DNA of 64,000 nucleotides, taken from the NCBI GenBank assembly GCA_903892415.1, contig CAITIQ010000606.1, positions 1 to 64,000 on the forward strand, read 5' to 3'. This document shows positions 12,469 through 22,607 of this stretch, piece by piece. Every line of letters begins with the position of its first letter. The first letter of the stretch is position 1. Origin of the DNA: an uncultured delta proteobacterium (GTDB taxonomy: Bacteria > Myxococcota_A > Polyangia > Polyangiales > Polyangiaceae). The translations under genes and the position numbers were made by a program. Under the pieces are notes generated by a model. It worked only from the letters and a program-made list of their open reading frames with translations. It was not told where the DNA came from and did no database searches.

Positions 12469-14742
12469 ATGTCTACTATGCCGCTGATGCCCACGTTCGA
12501 CGAAGAGGTCGCTGAGACACGTCGCTGGTTCCAAAGTGAACGATTCCGAGGCAAAAAACGCCTCTACTCCCCACGGGAAGTCGTTGAGCAACGCGGGTCG
12601 ATCCGCAATGACTACACGGTCGCCAGAGAGGCCGCCCAGGCCTTCCACGCGCGGCTGCGAGAGCTATTTGAGCAGGGTAAGAGCATCACCACCTTCGGCC
12701 CGTATTCGCCCGGCCAAGCCGTGGCCATGAAGCGCATGGGGATCGAGGGCATCTACCTCGGGGGTTGGGCCACCAGCGCCAAGGGCTCTCAGCAGGAAGA
12801 TCCTGGCCCCGATTTGGCGAGCTACCCGCTCAGCCAGGTGCCCAATGAAGCGGCTCCTATCGTTCGAGCGTTGCTCACCGCGGACAAGAACCAGTTCCAG
12901 GCACGCGCCCGCATGACCGAGGAGCAGCGCGCATCAACGCCGGTCGTAGATTTCCGGCCTTTCATCATCGCTGACGCAGACACCGGCCACGGCGGGGACG
13001 CACAGGTTCGCAACTTGGTGCGGCGCTTCGTGGAGGTCGGTGTGCCCGGCTATCACATTGAAGATCAGAAGCCCGGCGTGAAAAAGTGTGGCCATCAAGG
13101 CGGCAAAGTCCTGGTCTCCGAAGACGAGCAAATCAAGCGCTTGAGCGCGGCTCGCTTCCAACTCGACATCATGGGTGTCCCCGGGTTGGTCGTCGCTCGC
13201 ACCGACGCAGAATCGGCGACGCTGCTCGATGGGCGCAGTGACGAGCGGGATCAGCCCTTCATTCTCGGCGCCTCCAACGTCAACGTGCCCACCTTCAAGG
13301 CAGCGTTCTTGGCGCTGCTGCGTCGCTTCCACAGTCGTGGCATCGAGGAGTTGAGCGGGCATGAACTGTACGCCCTCGCGGAAGAGCAATACGTCGCCGC
13401 CGAGGCTTGGATCGACAACGCAGGCCTCGGCCCCGTGTTCGAGGAGGCGATGGCCGAGTACGAAAAGCGCGGCAAGACCGGCGTGGATACAGCGCTGGAC
13501 AAGGTGTTCGATCGCTTGGTGGACGTTTGGCAGGTGGAGGCCGAGGTAAAGACCTTCGGTCGCGCCGTGGCCGACGAAATGCGCTTCCTCGCCAATGAGG
13601 GCGTCCACTTCGCCATGACCGAAGAGGAGTGGCTCAAGTTCGCCTCGCGCGCCTCCTTCTACGAGATCTCGCAGAAGGCCAAGGAGATGGGCGTCGATGT
13701 GCAATGGGATTGCGAGCACGCCAAGACGCCAGACGGCTACTACCAAGTGCGTGGTGGCATCGACTACGCCATCGCCAAGTCGCTTGGCGTTGCACCCTAC
13801 GCGGATCTTTTGTGGATGGAGACCAAGACGGCGGATCTCCATGACGCGAAGATCTACGCGGACGCCATTCACGCGGCCTTCCCCGACGCGATGCTCGCTT
13901 ACAACCTTTCGCCCTCGTTCAACTGGGACACCACCGGCTTGTCTGAGGACGAGATGCGTCGCTTCCCCGAGGAGCTCGGGAAGATGGGCTTCGTCTTCAA
14001 CTTCATCACCTACGGTGGTCACCAGATCGACGGCCTCGCAGGTGAAGAGTTCGCGCTGGCGTTGCGTGAGGAAGGCATGCTCGCTCTCGCTCGGCTGCAG
14101 CGTAAGTTCCGCCTGCTCGAGTCCCCGTACCGCACGCCACAGACGCTGGTCGGTGGGCCGCGCGGTGACGCTGCCTTGATGGCGCTCACCGGTCGGACGT
14201 CGACCACCAAGGCGATGGGCAAGGGCTCCACGCAGTTCCAACACACCGTAGTGACCGAAACTCCGCCCAAGCTGCTCGAAGACTGGCTGGAGATCTGGAG
14301 CCAGCGTCACGAGATCCCGGGCAAGCTTCGGGTCGCGCTCAAGCCACACAGCGCTGGTTCCGAGCTGCTCGAGCTCGCCATCCTCGGCCCCAATCAAAGC
14401 AAAGCGGCCAACGTCATCTTCAACGCCATCCAAGATCGACGCGGACGGCGCATCCTTTCGATTCGCGATCAGAACACCTTCGATCTATCGCTTCGGCGCA
14501 AGCGGATGATGACGCTGGCGCAGCTGTTCTTGATCCACCGCTACAAGATCGACTCGGTGCACTACCTGACGCCCACCGAGGACAACAAGCATCAGGCTGA
14601 GGGCATGCGCGCACGCGGCCTGTTCAGCAACGTCAACGACGAGGTGGGTGAGATCATCGTCGCGGACGTGAACAAGGAGCGCGTGAAGTCCCTGCTCGAG
14701 GCAGACCGCGCTGCGCTCAAAACGCTGGTCGTCGAGACCTGA
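12469..14742 (+). CDS. aceA: Isocitrate lyase, long ICL2-type isoform
   Basis: 757 aa; [13 protein letters not shown] signature; [13 protein letters not shown]; extended C-terminal region. Confidence 0.95.
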   Translation: MSTMPLMPTFDEEVAETRRWFQSERFRGKKRLYSPREVVEQRGSIRNDYTVAREAAQAFHARLRELFEQGKSITTFGPYSPGQAVAMKRMGIEGIYLGGWATSAKGSQQEDPGPDLASYPLSQVPNEAAPIVRALLTADKNQFQARARMTEEQRASTPVVDFRPFIIADADTGHGGDAQVRNLVRRFVEVGVPGYHIEDQKPGVKKCGHQGGKVLVSEDEQIKRLSAARFQLDIMGVPGLVVARTDAESATLLDGRSDERDQPFILGASNVNVPTFKAAFLALLRRFHSRGIEELSGHELYALAEEQYVAAEAWIDNAGLGPVFEEAMAEYEKRGKTGVDTALDKVFDRLVDVWQVEAEVKTFGRAVADEMRFLANEGVHFAMTEEEWLKFASRASFYEISQKAKEMGVDVQWDCEHAKTPDGYYQVRGGIDYAIAKSLGVAPYADLLWMETKTADLHDAKIYADAIHAAFPDAMLAYNLSPSFNWDTTGLSEDEMRRFPEELGKMGFVFNFITYGGHQIDGLAGEEFALALREEGMLALARLQRKFRLLESPYRTPQTLVGGPRGDAALMALTGRTSTTKAMGKGSTQFQHTVVTETPPKLLEDWLEIWSQRHEIPGKLRVALKPHSAGSELLELAILGPNQSKAANVIFNAIQDRRGRRILSIRDQNTFDLSLRRKRMMTLAQLFLIHRYKIDSVHYLTPTEDNKHQAEGMRARGLFSNVNDEVGEIIVADVNKERVKSLLEADRAALKTLVVET

Positions 14743-14754
14743 CGCTTAACCCCG

Positions 14755-15717
14755 CTAACGCGAGGCCCGGCGCGCTACCTGCGTACCAAAGGCCTCGCGA
14801 GCGGCGGTGCTCATCACCTCCGCCAGCGTTCGCAAAGCCTCAGCGATCGATGATCGCCTTCTGAACGCGAGCACCAAGGTCCTCCGTGCGCGCGCGTCTT
14901 TCAAGTTGCGCGTTGCTACCTCGGCACGCGCTGTTTCGACAGCCACGGCAATGGTCGGCAGCAAGGTAACCCCGGCGCCGGCGCCAACCATCTGCACCAG
15001 GGTGGACAGGCTCGTCGCGCGAAACTCATGTTCGGTCACGTCGCTCGCCGAGCAGATTTCAAGCGTTTGACTGCGGAAACAATGACCCTCTTCGAGCAGT
15101 AGCAGCTCGTTGCCGGCTAGCTCGTCGAGCGCCATCGCCCCTTTGCCCTTGGCCAAGCGATGCCCTTTGGGCGTGCACAAGACGAACGGATCGATGAAGA
15201 CAGTGGCGTGGTCGACGAGGCCTAGGTCTGCCTCGAGCGCGAGCAACGCTGCGTCCAGAGCGCCCGCCTCGAGCTGTAGAATCAGGTTCTCGGTCTTGTC
15301 CTCGACCCAACGTACAGCGAGCTTGTTGCAGCGCGTGCGCAGGGCCGGAGTGATGGCAGGCAGCAGATACGGCGAGATGGTTGGGATGACGCCAAACGTC
15401 AGCGTTCCGTTCAATGGGTCCTTCTGCCGTTGTGCGTCCTCCTCGAGATCCATCGCTTCACGCAAGGTGGCCTGCGCGCGCTTGATCAAGGGTGCTCCCT
15501 GCGCGGTGAGCATGACGCCTCGGCGGTCCCGCTCGAACAGCCGTACGCCAAGCCCCTCCTCGAGCTCCTTCAGCTGCGCGCTGAGCGATGGTTGGGAGAC
15601 GTTAAGCAGCTTGGCTGCCGCGCGAAAGCTCAAGGTCTCGGAGACAGCCACGGCGTACTGCAGTTGCCGCAGCGTGAAGTTATGGAGCCGTAGCAGCCGT
15701 TTGGAGGGGACTTCCAT
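14755..15717 (-). CDS. oxyR: OxyR-type LysR-family hydrogen peroxide regulator
   Basis: LysR HTH (AVSETLSFRAAAKLLNVSQPSLSAQLKELE); LLLLEEGHCFRSQTLEICSA matches the OxyR redox cysteine pair spaced nine residues apart; FRATSLSTLVQMVGAGAGVTLLP. Confidence 0.9.
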   Translation of the reverse strand: MEVPSKRLLRLHNFTLRQLQYAVAVSETLSFRAAAKLLNVSQPSLSAQLKELEEGLGVRLFERDRRGVMLTAQGAPLIKRAQATLREAMDLEEDAQRQKDPLNGTLTFGVIPTISPYLLPAITPALRTRCNKLAVRWVEDKTENLILQLEAGALDAALLALEADLGLVDHATVFIDPFVLCTPKGHRLAKGKGAMALDELAGNELLLLEEGHCFRSQTLEICSASDVTEHEFRATSLSTLVQMVGAGAGVTLLPTIAVAVETARAEVATRNLKDARARRTLVLAFRRRSSIAEALRTLAEVMSTAAREAFGTQVARRASR

Positions 15718-15740
15718 ATATAGCTATAGGCTATCAGTAG
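15718..15740. promoter_or_regulatory. OxyR-like operator half (ATAG-N7-CTAT, 15720..15734)
   Basis: ATAG ctatagg CTAT between oxyR and ahpC; embedded palindrome ATAGCTAT (15720..15727). Confidence 0.5.
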
Positions 15741-15830
15741 CTTCGTAAGGTTGTCTTGGAAGAATCAAAGCCCAGCCACCATGCTCCTTCTCAGATGCAG
15801 GGCGCACCGCCCAAACCAAGGAGTTGCAGC

Positions 15831-16370
15831 ATGTTGACCGTAGGTGATCGGCTTCCCTCTTTCAGTCTTCAATCCGTTGTCAGCCTCGAGCCGCAAAAGG
15901 AGTTCACCACCCTCTCCGAGACCAGCTTCCCCAATCGCTGGCTGGTGCTCTTCTTCTGGCCGATGGACTTCACCTTCGTCTGCCCGACCGAGCTCGCTGA
16001 GTTCAGCCGCCGCAATCGCGACTTCCAGGACCGCGAAGCGCAGGTGCTCGGCGTGAGCACCGACACGCAGTTCGTCCATCTCGCTTGGCGCAAATCCCAT
16101 CCGGATCTGACCAACCTCGCTTACCCGATGCTCGCCGACACCAAGCGAGAGCTCTCCACCGCGCTCGGCGTGCTGCACAAGCAGGAGGGAGTTCCGCTGC
16201 GTGCGACCTATCTCGTGGACCCAACCGGCGTGATTCGCCACGTCAGCGTCAACGACCTCTCGGTGGGTCGGAATGTGGATGAGACGCTGCGTATCCTAGA
16301 CGCCTTCCAGACCGACGAGCTCTGCCCGTGCAACTGGAAGAAGGGCGAAGCAACGCTGAAGGGAGGCTGA
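15831..16370 (+). CDS. ahpC: Peroxiredoxin (AhpC family)
   Basis: MLTVGDRLPSFSL; FWPMDFTFVCPTELAEF; C-terminal ELCPCNWKKGE; RBS AAGGAG. Confidence 0.93.
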   Translation: MLTVGDRLPSFSLQSVVSLEPQKEFTTLSETSFPNRWLVLFFWPMDFTFVCPTELAEFSRRNRDFQDREAQVLGVSTDTQFVHLAWRKSHPDLTNLAYPMLADTKRELSTALGVLHKQEGVPLRATYLVDPTGVIRHVSVNDLSVGRNVDETLRILDAFQTDELCPCNWKKGEATLKGG

Positions 16371-16371
16371 G

Positions 16372-16917
16372 ATGAGCGCGCTGGAACGCGTGCGGGACGC
16401 ACTTCCCGAAGAGGCGAAAGACATTCGACTGAACCTTCAGTCCTTGCTTCAAGGAACCACCCTCACGCCCGACCAGCGCTGGGGCGTGGCCCTCGCTGCG
16501 GCGATCAGCACCAAGAACGCCGAGCTGATGCGCGCGATGCGTGAGGCTGCACAGTCCGAGACGACGCAAGCCGTCGTTTCGGACGCCATCGCGGCGGCCA
16601 CGTTGATGGCGATGAACAACGTCTTCTATCGATTCCGCCACCAGATCGGCAAGGAGACCTATGGTGAGCGGCCGGCTCGGCTGCGCATGAATCGGCTGGT
16701 GAATCCAGGCTCCAGTCGCGTGAACTTCGAGCTGATGTCGCTCGCCGTCAGCGCCATCAACGGCTGTGAAACCTGCGTGCGAGCGCATGAAAAGGTCGTA
16801 CTCGAGGGCGGTCTAACCGAGGAGCACGTGCTCGAGGCGGTGAGGATCGCCGCAGTGGTGCAAGCCGCGTCGGTGGGTCTGGCTGCAACGATGCTGCAAG
16901 ACCCGAGCGCCCTTTAG
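16372..16917 (+). CDS. ahpD: AhpD-like alkylhydroperoxidase (carboxymuconolactone decarboxylase family)
   Basis: INGCETCVRAHEKVVLEGGLTEEHVLEAVRIAAVVQA: E-x-C-x-x-C-x3-H motif. Confidence 0.9.
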   Translation: MSALERVRDALPEEAKDIRLNLQSLLQGTTLTPDQRWGVALAAAISTKNAELMRAMREAAQSETTQAVVSDAIAAATLMAMNNVFYRFRHQIGKETYGERPARLRMNRLVNPGSSRVNFELMSLAVSAINGCETCVRAHEKVVLEGGLTEEHVLEAVRIAAVVQAASVGLAATMLQDPSAL

Positions 16918-18884
16918 GGATCGAGCACCAGCCGACCAAAACGCTCAGGAACGTGGAAATTCGGCCGCTTCGTCAAGGTGGGTCGCCAGGCGAGATACTG
17001 ACGCTCACTCTGGCCCTCCATGCGGTAGACCGCCAACGGCAGCTCGCGGCCTGGCTCGAACAAGCTGGTCAGGTCGCTCGAGTCGAGGCGCAGTTCGATC
17101 GTCGCTGTTCGCTTCTCGGCGTCGTGCGTCGAGGCTGACTTCACCTCGGAGCTCCAGTCGACGTTCGAGAGCTTCTTGTCGCGATCGATCTCGAGATCGA
17201 GGAAGTGACCAAACGGCCCAACCTCGATCTCGAAGTAGCGCTGCGGCTCGCTCAGCGAGCGACCGAGGAAGAGCTCCACGCAGTCCTCTTCGTAGAGCTT
17301 TGCACGCTCGACGTCGGTTGGTCGGGTCTTGTCGCTGAAGAGGCCAGCGTTCGTCAGCTCAAAGCCGGCGTAAAAGGCGTCTTTCGACCAAAGCAGGCGC
17401 ACTCGTGTGGTCGTGTTGGTGGTGGCTCCACTCCAGTCGGTTGCAAACTCGAACGGCGTGGCTCGTTGCCACGCTGGTTCAGTGAGCGAGCCGTCGAGCT
17501 CGATCGTTCCGTCGAGTAACGCGGCGTGTGCGGGCGTAGCTGGGCTCACCGCTGGACCGGCTGCGCCGGCCTCGGCGCGCAACTCGAATGGAGCCATCGA
17601 GCGGAAGACGAAGGCCGGGGGCGACTTCACCAGTGCAGTACCGTTGCCCTCGACCACCGTCCGCTCGAAGTCGACGCCAAAGCGCTCGGCGGCCTTGCTG
17701 ATCAGCGGGGAGGTGTCTCGGCCTTGGAGACCGAGCGCGAGCTTCGAATTCTTCCACGCTCCCAGCGCTTGCGCGCCAACCTGATCCACGCGCACGGCGT
17801 TGGTACCTCCGATGGCGAGGGACTTGGGCAGAGGCACGATCAGCTGGAAGCCGTCGCCTTGCGTCATCGGCGTGCCCTCGAGCAGCGTTACGTCCGGCGC
17901 TGCGACCTCAAGCACGTCGACCATGCGTTTGGCGAACTTGTCGAGCGCGCCGACGAAGAAGGAGCGGTCTTCAGCGCCCTCTTTGCGTTGCTTGAGGTAC
18001 TCGCTGAGCTCCTCATGCATGTGGAACTTTTGCCGATGTGCAGGCGAGCCCGAACTGAGCATGACCACGCCTTGCAGCCCCTTGATACCAAGGGAAACTA
18101 CCGAGAAGCGATGCGCCTTCATCTTGGGGATGTTGATGAAGAGACCACCATTGAGGTGCTCGGCCAGGACCTTGGGAAGAAGCAACGTCGGCACAGCGGT
18201 CTTGCCCATGCCGTTCACGCGCACTGGCTTACCAGGCTGGGTTCCTTCCACGTTGAACACGCCGTCGTCACACATGCACACGAGCGGGACGTTCTCTTCT
18301 CGGGCGAGGTCTGCGTAGCCCGAGACGTCGACAAGCTTCTTCCAGTAGTCGTGCGGGCCTCCCCAGCCGTCGGCAACGATGATGTTTGTGTGACCGCGCT
18401 CACGCAGACAACGAATCACCCCGCGGACGAACTCGGGGTTGGTGATACGACCTTCAACGCCGTTGTCACCGGCGGACTTCTTGGGGTCCTTCAAACTGTC
18501 GAAGCCACCGATGTTGGGCTTGAGTAGCACTGGCGTTGCCGCTGATCGCTTCGGTACCACCTGTTCACACAGATCGTGACCGAGCTTGGTTGGGTCATCT
18601 CCGGTCAAGGCGATCACCGGCGATAGATCACTCTTGAAGCGGTCGAGATTGCGTTTGCGGAGGGCCGCTCCATCAATGGACCCCTCAACCAACACAGGCT
18701 CGTAGTTGCCGGTCTCCGAGGCATGAGACACTACATCCACGCTGGGTGCAGCCGTCGCGCTAGGCAGTGTTGCCGCCGTTTGAGCGTCAGACGTTAGCGG
18801 CTCAGCGCTGGGTTCAGAGCTGGGTTCACTCCCGCAGGCGAAAACCAGCAGCGCTGCAACACCCAGGGCCGGGCCGCGTAGCAC
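16914..18884 (-). CDS. DUF362-domain lipoprotein with C-terminal CBM9-like domain
   Basis: LLVFACGSEPS lipobox; DUF362-like core (PNIGGFDSLKDP, INIPKMKAHRFSVVSLGIKGLQGVV); C-term ...EPAWQRATPFEFATDWSGATTNTTTRVRLLWSKDAFYAGFELT resembles CBM9-like domains. GTG start 1 nt after the tpiA stop. Confidence 0.75.
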   Translation of the reverse strand: MLRGPALGVAALLVFACGSEPSSEPSAEPLTSDAQTAATLPSATAAPSVDVVSHASETGNYEPVLVEGSIDGAALRKRNLDRFKSDLSPVIALTGDDPTKLGHDLCEQVVPKRSAATPVLLKPNIGGFDSLKDPKKSAGDNGVEGRITNPEFVRGVIRCLRERGHTNIIVADGWGGPHDYWKKLVDVSGYADLAREENVPLVCMCDDGVFNVEGTQPGKPVRVNGMGKTAVPTLLLPKVLAEHLNGGLFINIPKMKAHRFSVVSLGIKGLQGVVMLSSGSPAHRQKFHMHEELSEYLKQRKEGAEDRSFFVGALDKFAKRMVDVLEVAAPDVTLLEGTPMTQGDGFQLIVPLPKSLAIGGTNAVRVDQVGAQALGAWKNSKLALGLQGRDTSPLISKAAERFGVDFERTVVEGNGTALVKSPPAFVFRSMAPFELRAEAGAAGPAVSPATPAHAALLDGTIELDGSLTEPAWQRATPFEFATDWSGATTNTTTRVRLLWSKDAFYAGFELTNAGLFSDKTRPTDVERAKLYEEDCVELFLGRSLSEPQRYFEIEVGPFGHFLDLEIDRDKKLSNVDWSSEVKSASTHDAEKRTATIELRLDSSDLTSLFEPGRELPLAVYRMEGQSERQYLAWRPTLTKRPNFHVPERFGRLVLDP

Positions 18885-18885
18885 G

Positions 18886-20223
18886 TCACTTCTTCTTCGG
18901 CTCGTCGCTCGGAATTACTTCAGTCGCGAGCTCATCGTCGTCGTCGTCGTCGTCGTCGTCATCGTCATCGTCATCGTCGTCGTCGTCATCGTCGTCATCG
19001 CCTGCTGCTTGCTCGGCGGGCGCTGCGTCGTCGGCTTGCTCGTCGTCGGCGGCATCGCCGTCGTCGTCGGCGGCATCGCCGTCGTCATCGCCTGCTGCTT
19101 GCTCGGCGGGCGCTGCGTCGTCGGCTTGCGCGTCGTCCGGTGGTTGCTCGTCGTCCGGTGCTTGTTGCTCGTCCCCTTGACCGGCGGCTGCTGCTTGCTC
19201 GGCGGGCGCTGCCTCCGAAGCAGCAACGTCAGGCGCGCTTTCGCCCTCATCGTTGGCTGCTGCTGAGTAAGCGTCTTGTTCCGCTTCCGCGGTGTCGAAG
19301 GTCTCTGGGCTCAAGTCGGCTTCACCGGCGAAGGCAGCGGGCGAGAGGTCGACCTCGTGCTCCGCTTCACGGGCGTTGGGAACCGCATCCGGTTCAGACT
19401 CGGCCTCGCTCTCTTCCGCGAGGGCCAGTGCGAGACGTTGGGCCGCGTCGGCGATACCGCCAAAGCCCTCCGCATCCAACGACGCTCCACCGACGAGCGC
19501 CCCGTCGATGTCAGCCTCGCCAAGCAGACCGGCCGCGTTGTCGGCCTTCACGCTGCCGCCGTAGAGAACGCAGGTCGCCTCAGCCAGCTCCTCACTGACT
19601 TCAGCGAGCAGCTCGCGAATCCGACCGTGAACCTGTTGTGCGTCTTGGGGGCTGGCGACACGGCCTGTGCCAATGGCCCACACCGGCTCGTAGGCGACAA
19701 CCCCAACGCCGGGCGAGGTTGCCAAGAGCCCCATGAAGGCTCGGAGTTGGCGCTCCACCACCGCTAACGTTTGCCCAGCCTCGCGCTCCGCGAGCGTCTC
19801 ACCAACACAAACGATCGGCCGCAAATCCGCTTCCAGCGCGGCCTTTGTCTTCTCGGCAACGCCTTCGTCGGTCTCACCGAAAAGCTGACGCCGCTCGCTG
19901 TGCCCGATGATCACCCAGGTGGCGCCCGCATCGCGCAACATCGGCGCGCTCACCTCACCGGTGAACGCCCCGGAAGACTTCGCGTGGAGGTTCTGCGCTG
20001 CAATGCCAACGCCGAACCCTTCGGCCACGTCGATGCTGCCGCGCACCTCCTCGACCTCGTGCGCAACCGCTGCGATGGCCGTGAAGGGCGGTGCAACCAC
20101 CACGTCTACGCGATCATTGACGCGCGTGCGCTTGGCCACTGCGTTGGCCAACTCGCACGCGTCCCGACCGCCCATGTTCATCTTCCAATTGCCAGCAATG
20201 AGCGGCCGTCGGAAGGGGTTCAT
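18886..20223 (-). CDS. tpiA: Triosephosphate isomerase with long acidic C-terminal extension
   Basis: [48 protein letters not shown]; then ~190 aa low-complexity tail. Confidence 0.93.
   Translation of the reverse strand: MNPFRRPLIAGNWKMNMGGRDACELANAVAKRTRVNDRVDVVVAPPFTAIAAVAHEVEEVRGSIDVAEGFGVGIAAQNLHAKSSGAFTGEVSAPMLRDAGATWVIIGHSERRQLFGETDEGVAEKTKAALEADLRPIVCVGETLAEREAGQTLAVVERQLRAFMGLLATSPGVGVVAYEPVWAIGTGRVASPQDAQQVHGRIRELLAEVSEELAEATCVLYGGSVKADNAAGLLGEADIDGALVGGASLDAEGFGGIADAAQRLALALAEESEAESEPDAVPNAREAEHEVDLSPAAFAGEADLSPETFDTAEAEQDAYSAAANDEGESAPDVAASEAAPAEQAAAAGQGDEQQAPDDEQPPDDAQADDAAPAEQAAGDDDGDAADDDGDAADDEQADDAAPAEQAAGDDDDDDDDDDDDDDDDDDDDDDELATEVIPSDEPKKK
18934..18999 (-). repeat. Poly-Asp codon tract (22 consecutive GAC/GAT codons)
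   Basis: (GTC/ATC)22 on the + strand, within the tpiA 3' end. Confidence 0.95.
18991..19129 (-). repeat. Direct repeat, 49-nt identical copies at 18991..19039 and 19081..19129 (90-nt period)
   Basis: gtcgtcatcgcctgctgcttgctcggcgggcgctgcgtcgtcggcttgc occurs twice, encoding the repeated [14 protein letters not shown] segment. Confidence 0.9.
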
Positions 20224-21431
20224 GAAGCGGTCTCCAGCGCCACCACGCCCGGCAAACGCTTGCCTTCAATCAACTCGAGCGATGCGCCGCCGCCCGTCGA
20301 AATGTGGTCTATCTTGGCTGCAACCTCGGCCCCGGCGAGCTTGATCGCCGCGGCGCTGTCCCCGCCGCCAACCACCGTGAAGCCTTCGACAGCAGCGAGC
20401 GCCCGAGCCACGTCCAGCGTGCCATCGGAGAAGGCCGGCGTCTCGAACAGGCCCATCGGACCATTCCAGAACACCGTCTTGGCCGAGGCGAGCTCGGCCC
20501 GAATCAGGTCGACCGTCTTCGGCCCGATGTCCAACGCCATCGTTTCTTCGGGAACTGCGCCGGCCATCACGACCTGCCCACTCGTTGCGTCGAGCGAGCT
20601 CGCGACCTTCACGTCCACGGGCAGCACCAGCTTCACATTGCGTGCGGCTGCCTTCTCAATGATGGTCCGCGCTAGCGCGAGCTTGTCCGACTCGATCAGG
20701 CTCTTTTGCATGTTTCGGCCTTGTGCGGCGAGGAAGGTGTTGGCCATCGCGCCGCCGATACAAAGCACCGAGCACTTGCTTAGCAGAGCCTCAACGACCT
20801 CGATCTTGTCGCTTACTTTGGCGCCACCGAGGATCGCCACGAACGGCTTCTCCGGGTTGTCCACCACGCGGCTCAGCGCCCGCAGCTCCTTCTCGAGCAA
20901 GAAGCCGGCGGCCCGATCACGCACCATCAGCGGCAGTGCATGAACCGAGGCGTGCGCGCGGTGCACGCAGCCGAAGGCGTCATCCACATACGCGTCGCAG
21001 AGCTCCGCAAGTTGCCTCGCGAAGCCCTCATCATTGGCCTCCTCCTCGGGATGGAAGCGCAAATTCTCGAGCAGGCAGACCTGCCCTGCGCGCAGATCGT
21101 GAATCACCTTCTTCGGACCATCGCCGACGCAGTCCTCCGGAACGTGGACCTCCCAATCGGTGAGCTCGGCCAGGCGCGCTCCGCAGATCTCGAGGCTGAG
21201 CCCATCCTTCTTGCCCGGCTTCGGCCGGCCCATGTGGGAAGCGAGAATGACGCGCGCGCCCTTTTCCATCGCAAAGCGAATGGTGGGGAGGGCCTCTTGG
21301 ATCCGCGCGTCATCCGTGATGGCGCCGGTTTTTTTATCCAGCGGGACGTTGAAATCCACGCGAATGAAGAGACGCTTGTTCTCGAGCCCGCGGCCTTCGT
21401 CGGCTGCGGCTAGATCGGCGATGGTTTTCAC
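20220..21431 (-). CDS. pgk: Phosphoglycerate kinase
   Basis: [39 protein letters not shown]; overlaps the tpiA start. Confidence 0.97.
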   Translation of the reverse strand: MKTIADLAAADEGRGLENKRLFIRVDFNVPLDKKTGAITDDARIQEALPTIRFAMEKGARVILASHMGRPKPGKKDGLSLEICGARLAELTDWEVHVPEDCVGDGPKKVIHDLRAGQVCLLENLRFHPEEEANDEGFARQLAELCDAYVDDAFGCVHRAHASVHALPLMVRDRAAGFLLEKELRALSRVVDNPEKPFVAILGGAKVSDKIEVVEALLSKCSVLCIGGAMANTFLAAQGRNMQKSLIESDKLALARTIIEKAAARNVKLVLPVDVKVASSLDATSGQVVMAGAVPEETMALDIGPKTVDLIRAELASAKTVFWNGPMGLFETPAFSDGTLDVARALAAVEGFTVVGGGDSAAAIKLAGAEVAAKIDHISTGGGASLELIEGKRLPGVVALETAS

Positions 21432-21438
21432 GCGGACC

Positions 21439-22464
21439 TCAGAGACCTTTGGCCTTCATCATCAGGGCGAGATCGATCATACGATTCGAGAAGCCCCATT
21501 CGTTGTCGTACCAGGCGAAGATCTTGGCGAAGCGATCCCCCAGAACCTGCGTCATCGTTGCGTCGAAGGTGCTCGAAGCGGCGTTGCCAATGTAGTCGTT
21601 CGAAACGAGCTGCTCCTCCGTGTAGGCGAGCACGCCCTTCATCGGGCCTGATTCGGCAGCTGCCTTCATCGCCGCGTGGATTGCGTCTTTGGTCAACGTC
21701 TTGGTGGTGGTCAGCGTCAGGTCGACGAGGCTCACGTCCACGGTTGGGACGCGAACTGCTTGGCCGTCGAACTTGCCTTTGAGCGCCGGGATGACCTCAG
21801 AAAGGGCTTTCGCAGCGCCAGTTGACGAGGGGATCATGCTGACGGCTGCTGCGCGTGCACGACGCAAGTCACCTTTGCGGTGGGGGACGTCGAGGATGTG
21901 TTGATCGTTGGTGTACGAATGGATGGTGGTCATCAGCCCGTGCTCGACTCCGAAGTTGTCGAGCATGACCTTGGCGATCGGAGCGAGGCAGTTGGTGGTG
22001 CAAGAGCCGCACGAGACGATGCTGTGCGCCTTCGCGTCGTAGGCCTCGTCATTCACGCCCATGACGACCGTCACGTCGTGACCCTTGGCCGGGGCGCTGA
22101 TGATCACCTTCTTGGCGCCAGCAGCGATATGAGCTGCAGCCTTCTCCTTGTCGGTGAACAGGCCCGTGCATTCGAGCACGATGTCCACTCCCAGCTCTTT
22201 CCACGGCAGATCCGCCGGATCTTTGTGGGCGGTGACGCGCACCTCTTGGTCACCGATGCGGATCGAACTCTCGCCAGCCGAGATCGTCGCACCCTTGAAC
22301 TCCCGGTGGATCGAGTCGTACTTGAGCAGGTGAGCCAAGGTCTTTGGATCGGTGAGATCATTGATCCCAACGAGCTCGAGACCGTCGACTTTGCGCTCCG
22401 TGAGAGCGCGAACAATGCAGCGACCGATGCGACCGAAACCGTTAATCGCGACTTTCGTGGCCAT
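21439..22464 (-). CDS. gap: Glyceraldehyde-3-phosphate dehydrogenase, type I
   Basis: [36 protein letters not shown]. Confidence 0.98.
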   Translation of the reverse strand: MATKVAINGFGRIGRCIVRALTERKVDGLELVGINDLTDPKTLAHLLKYDSIHREFKGATISAGESSIRIGDQEVRVTAHKDPADLPWKELGVDIVLECTGLFTDKEKAAAHIAAGAKKVIISAPAKGHDVTVVMGVNDEAYDAKAHSIVSCGSCTTNCLAPIAKVMLDNFGVEHGLMTTIHSYTNDQHILDVPHRKGDLRRARAAAVSMIPSSTGAAKALSEVIPALKGKFDGQAVRVPTVDVSLVDLTLTTTKTLTKDAIHAAMKAAAESGPMKGVLAYTEEQLVSNDYIGNAASSTFDATMTQVLGDRFAKIFAWYDNEWGFSNRMIDLALMMKAKGL

Positions 22465-22607
22465 GGGGACCTCCTACCGACGCCGTGGTGGTAGTCGCGC
22501 CAGGGGTGAGCCGCAAGCCTCGGCGGTCTGTGTCGGTCGGAACTGCGGCCAGGTGAGCTGGAAAGCCCGAGCTGCGAAGGGCTCCCAGCTCTCAGTTTGC
22601 GCTTGCT

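Noticed and set aside
12934-14433. 499-aa minus-strand ORF opposite isocitrate lyase
   Set aside because: Shadow ORF of high-GC coding DNA; no recognisable motifs, while the plus strand encodes a clear ICL.
17526-18527. 333-aa plus-strand ORF
   Set aside because: Antisense to the DUF362 gene; His/Arg-rich with no domain signature.
18934-19266. Repeat-rich stretch as a possible CRISPR array or VNTR outside genes
   Set aside because: No repeat-spacer structure; it is in-frame coding sequence of the tpiA tail.
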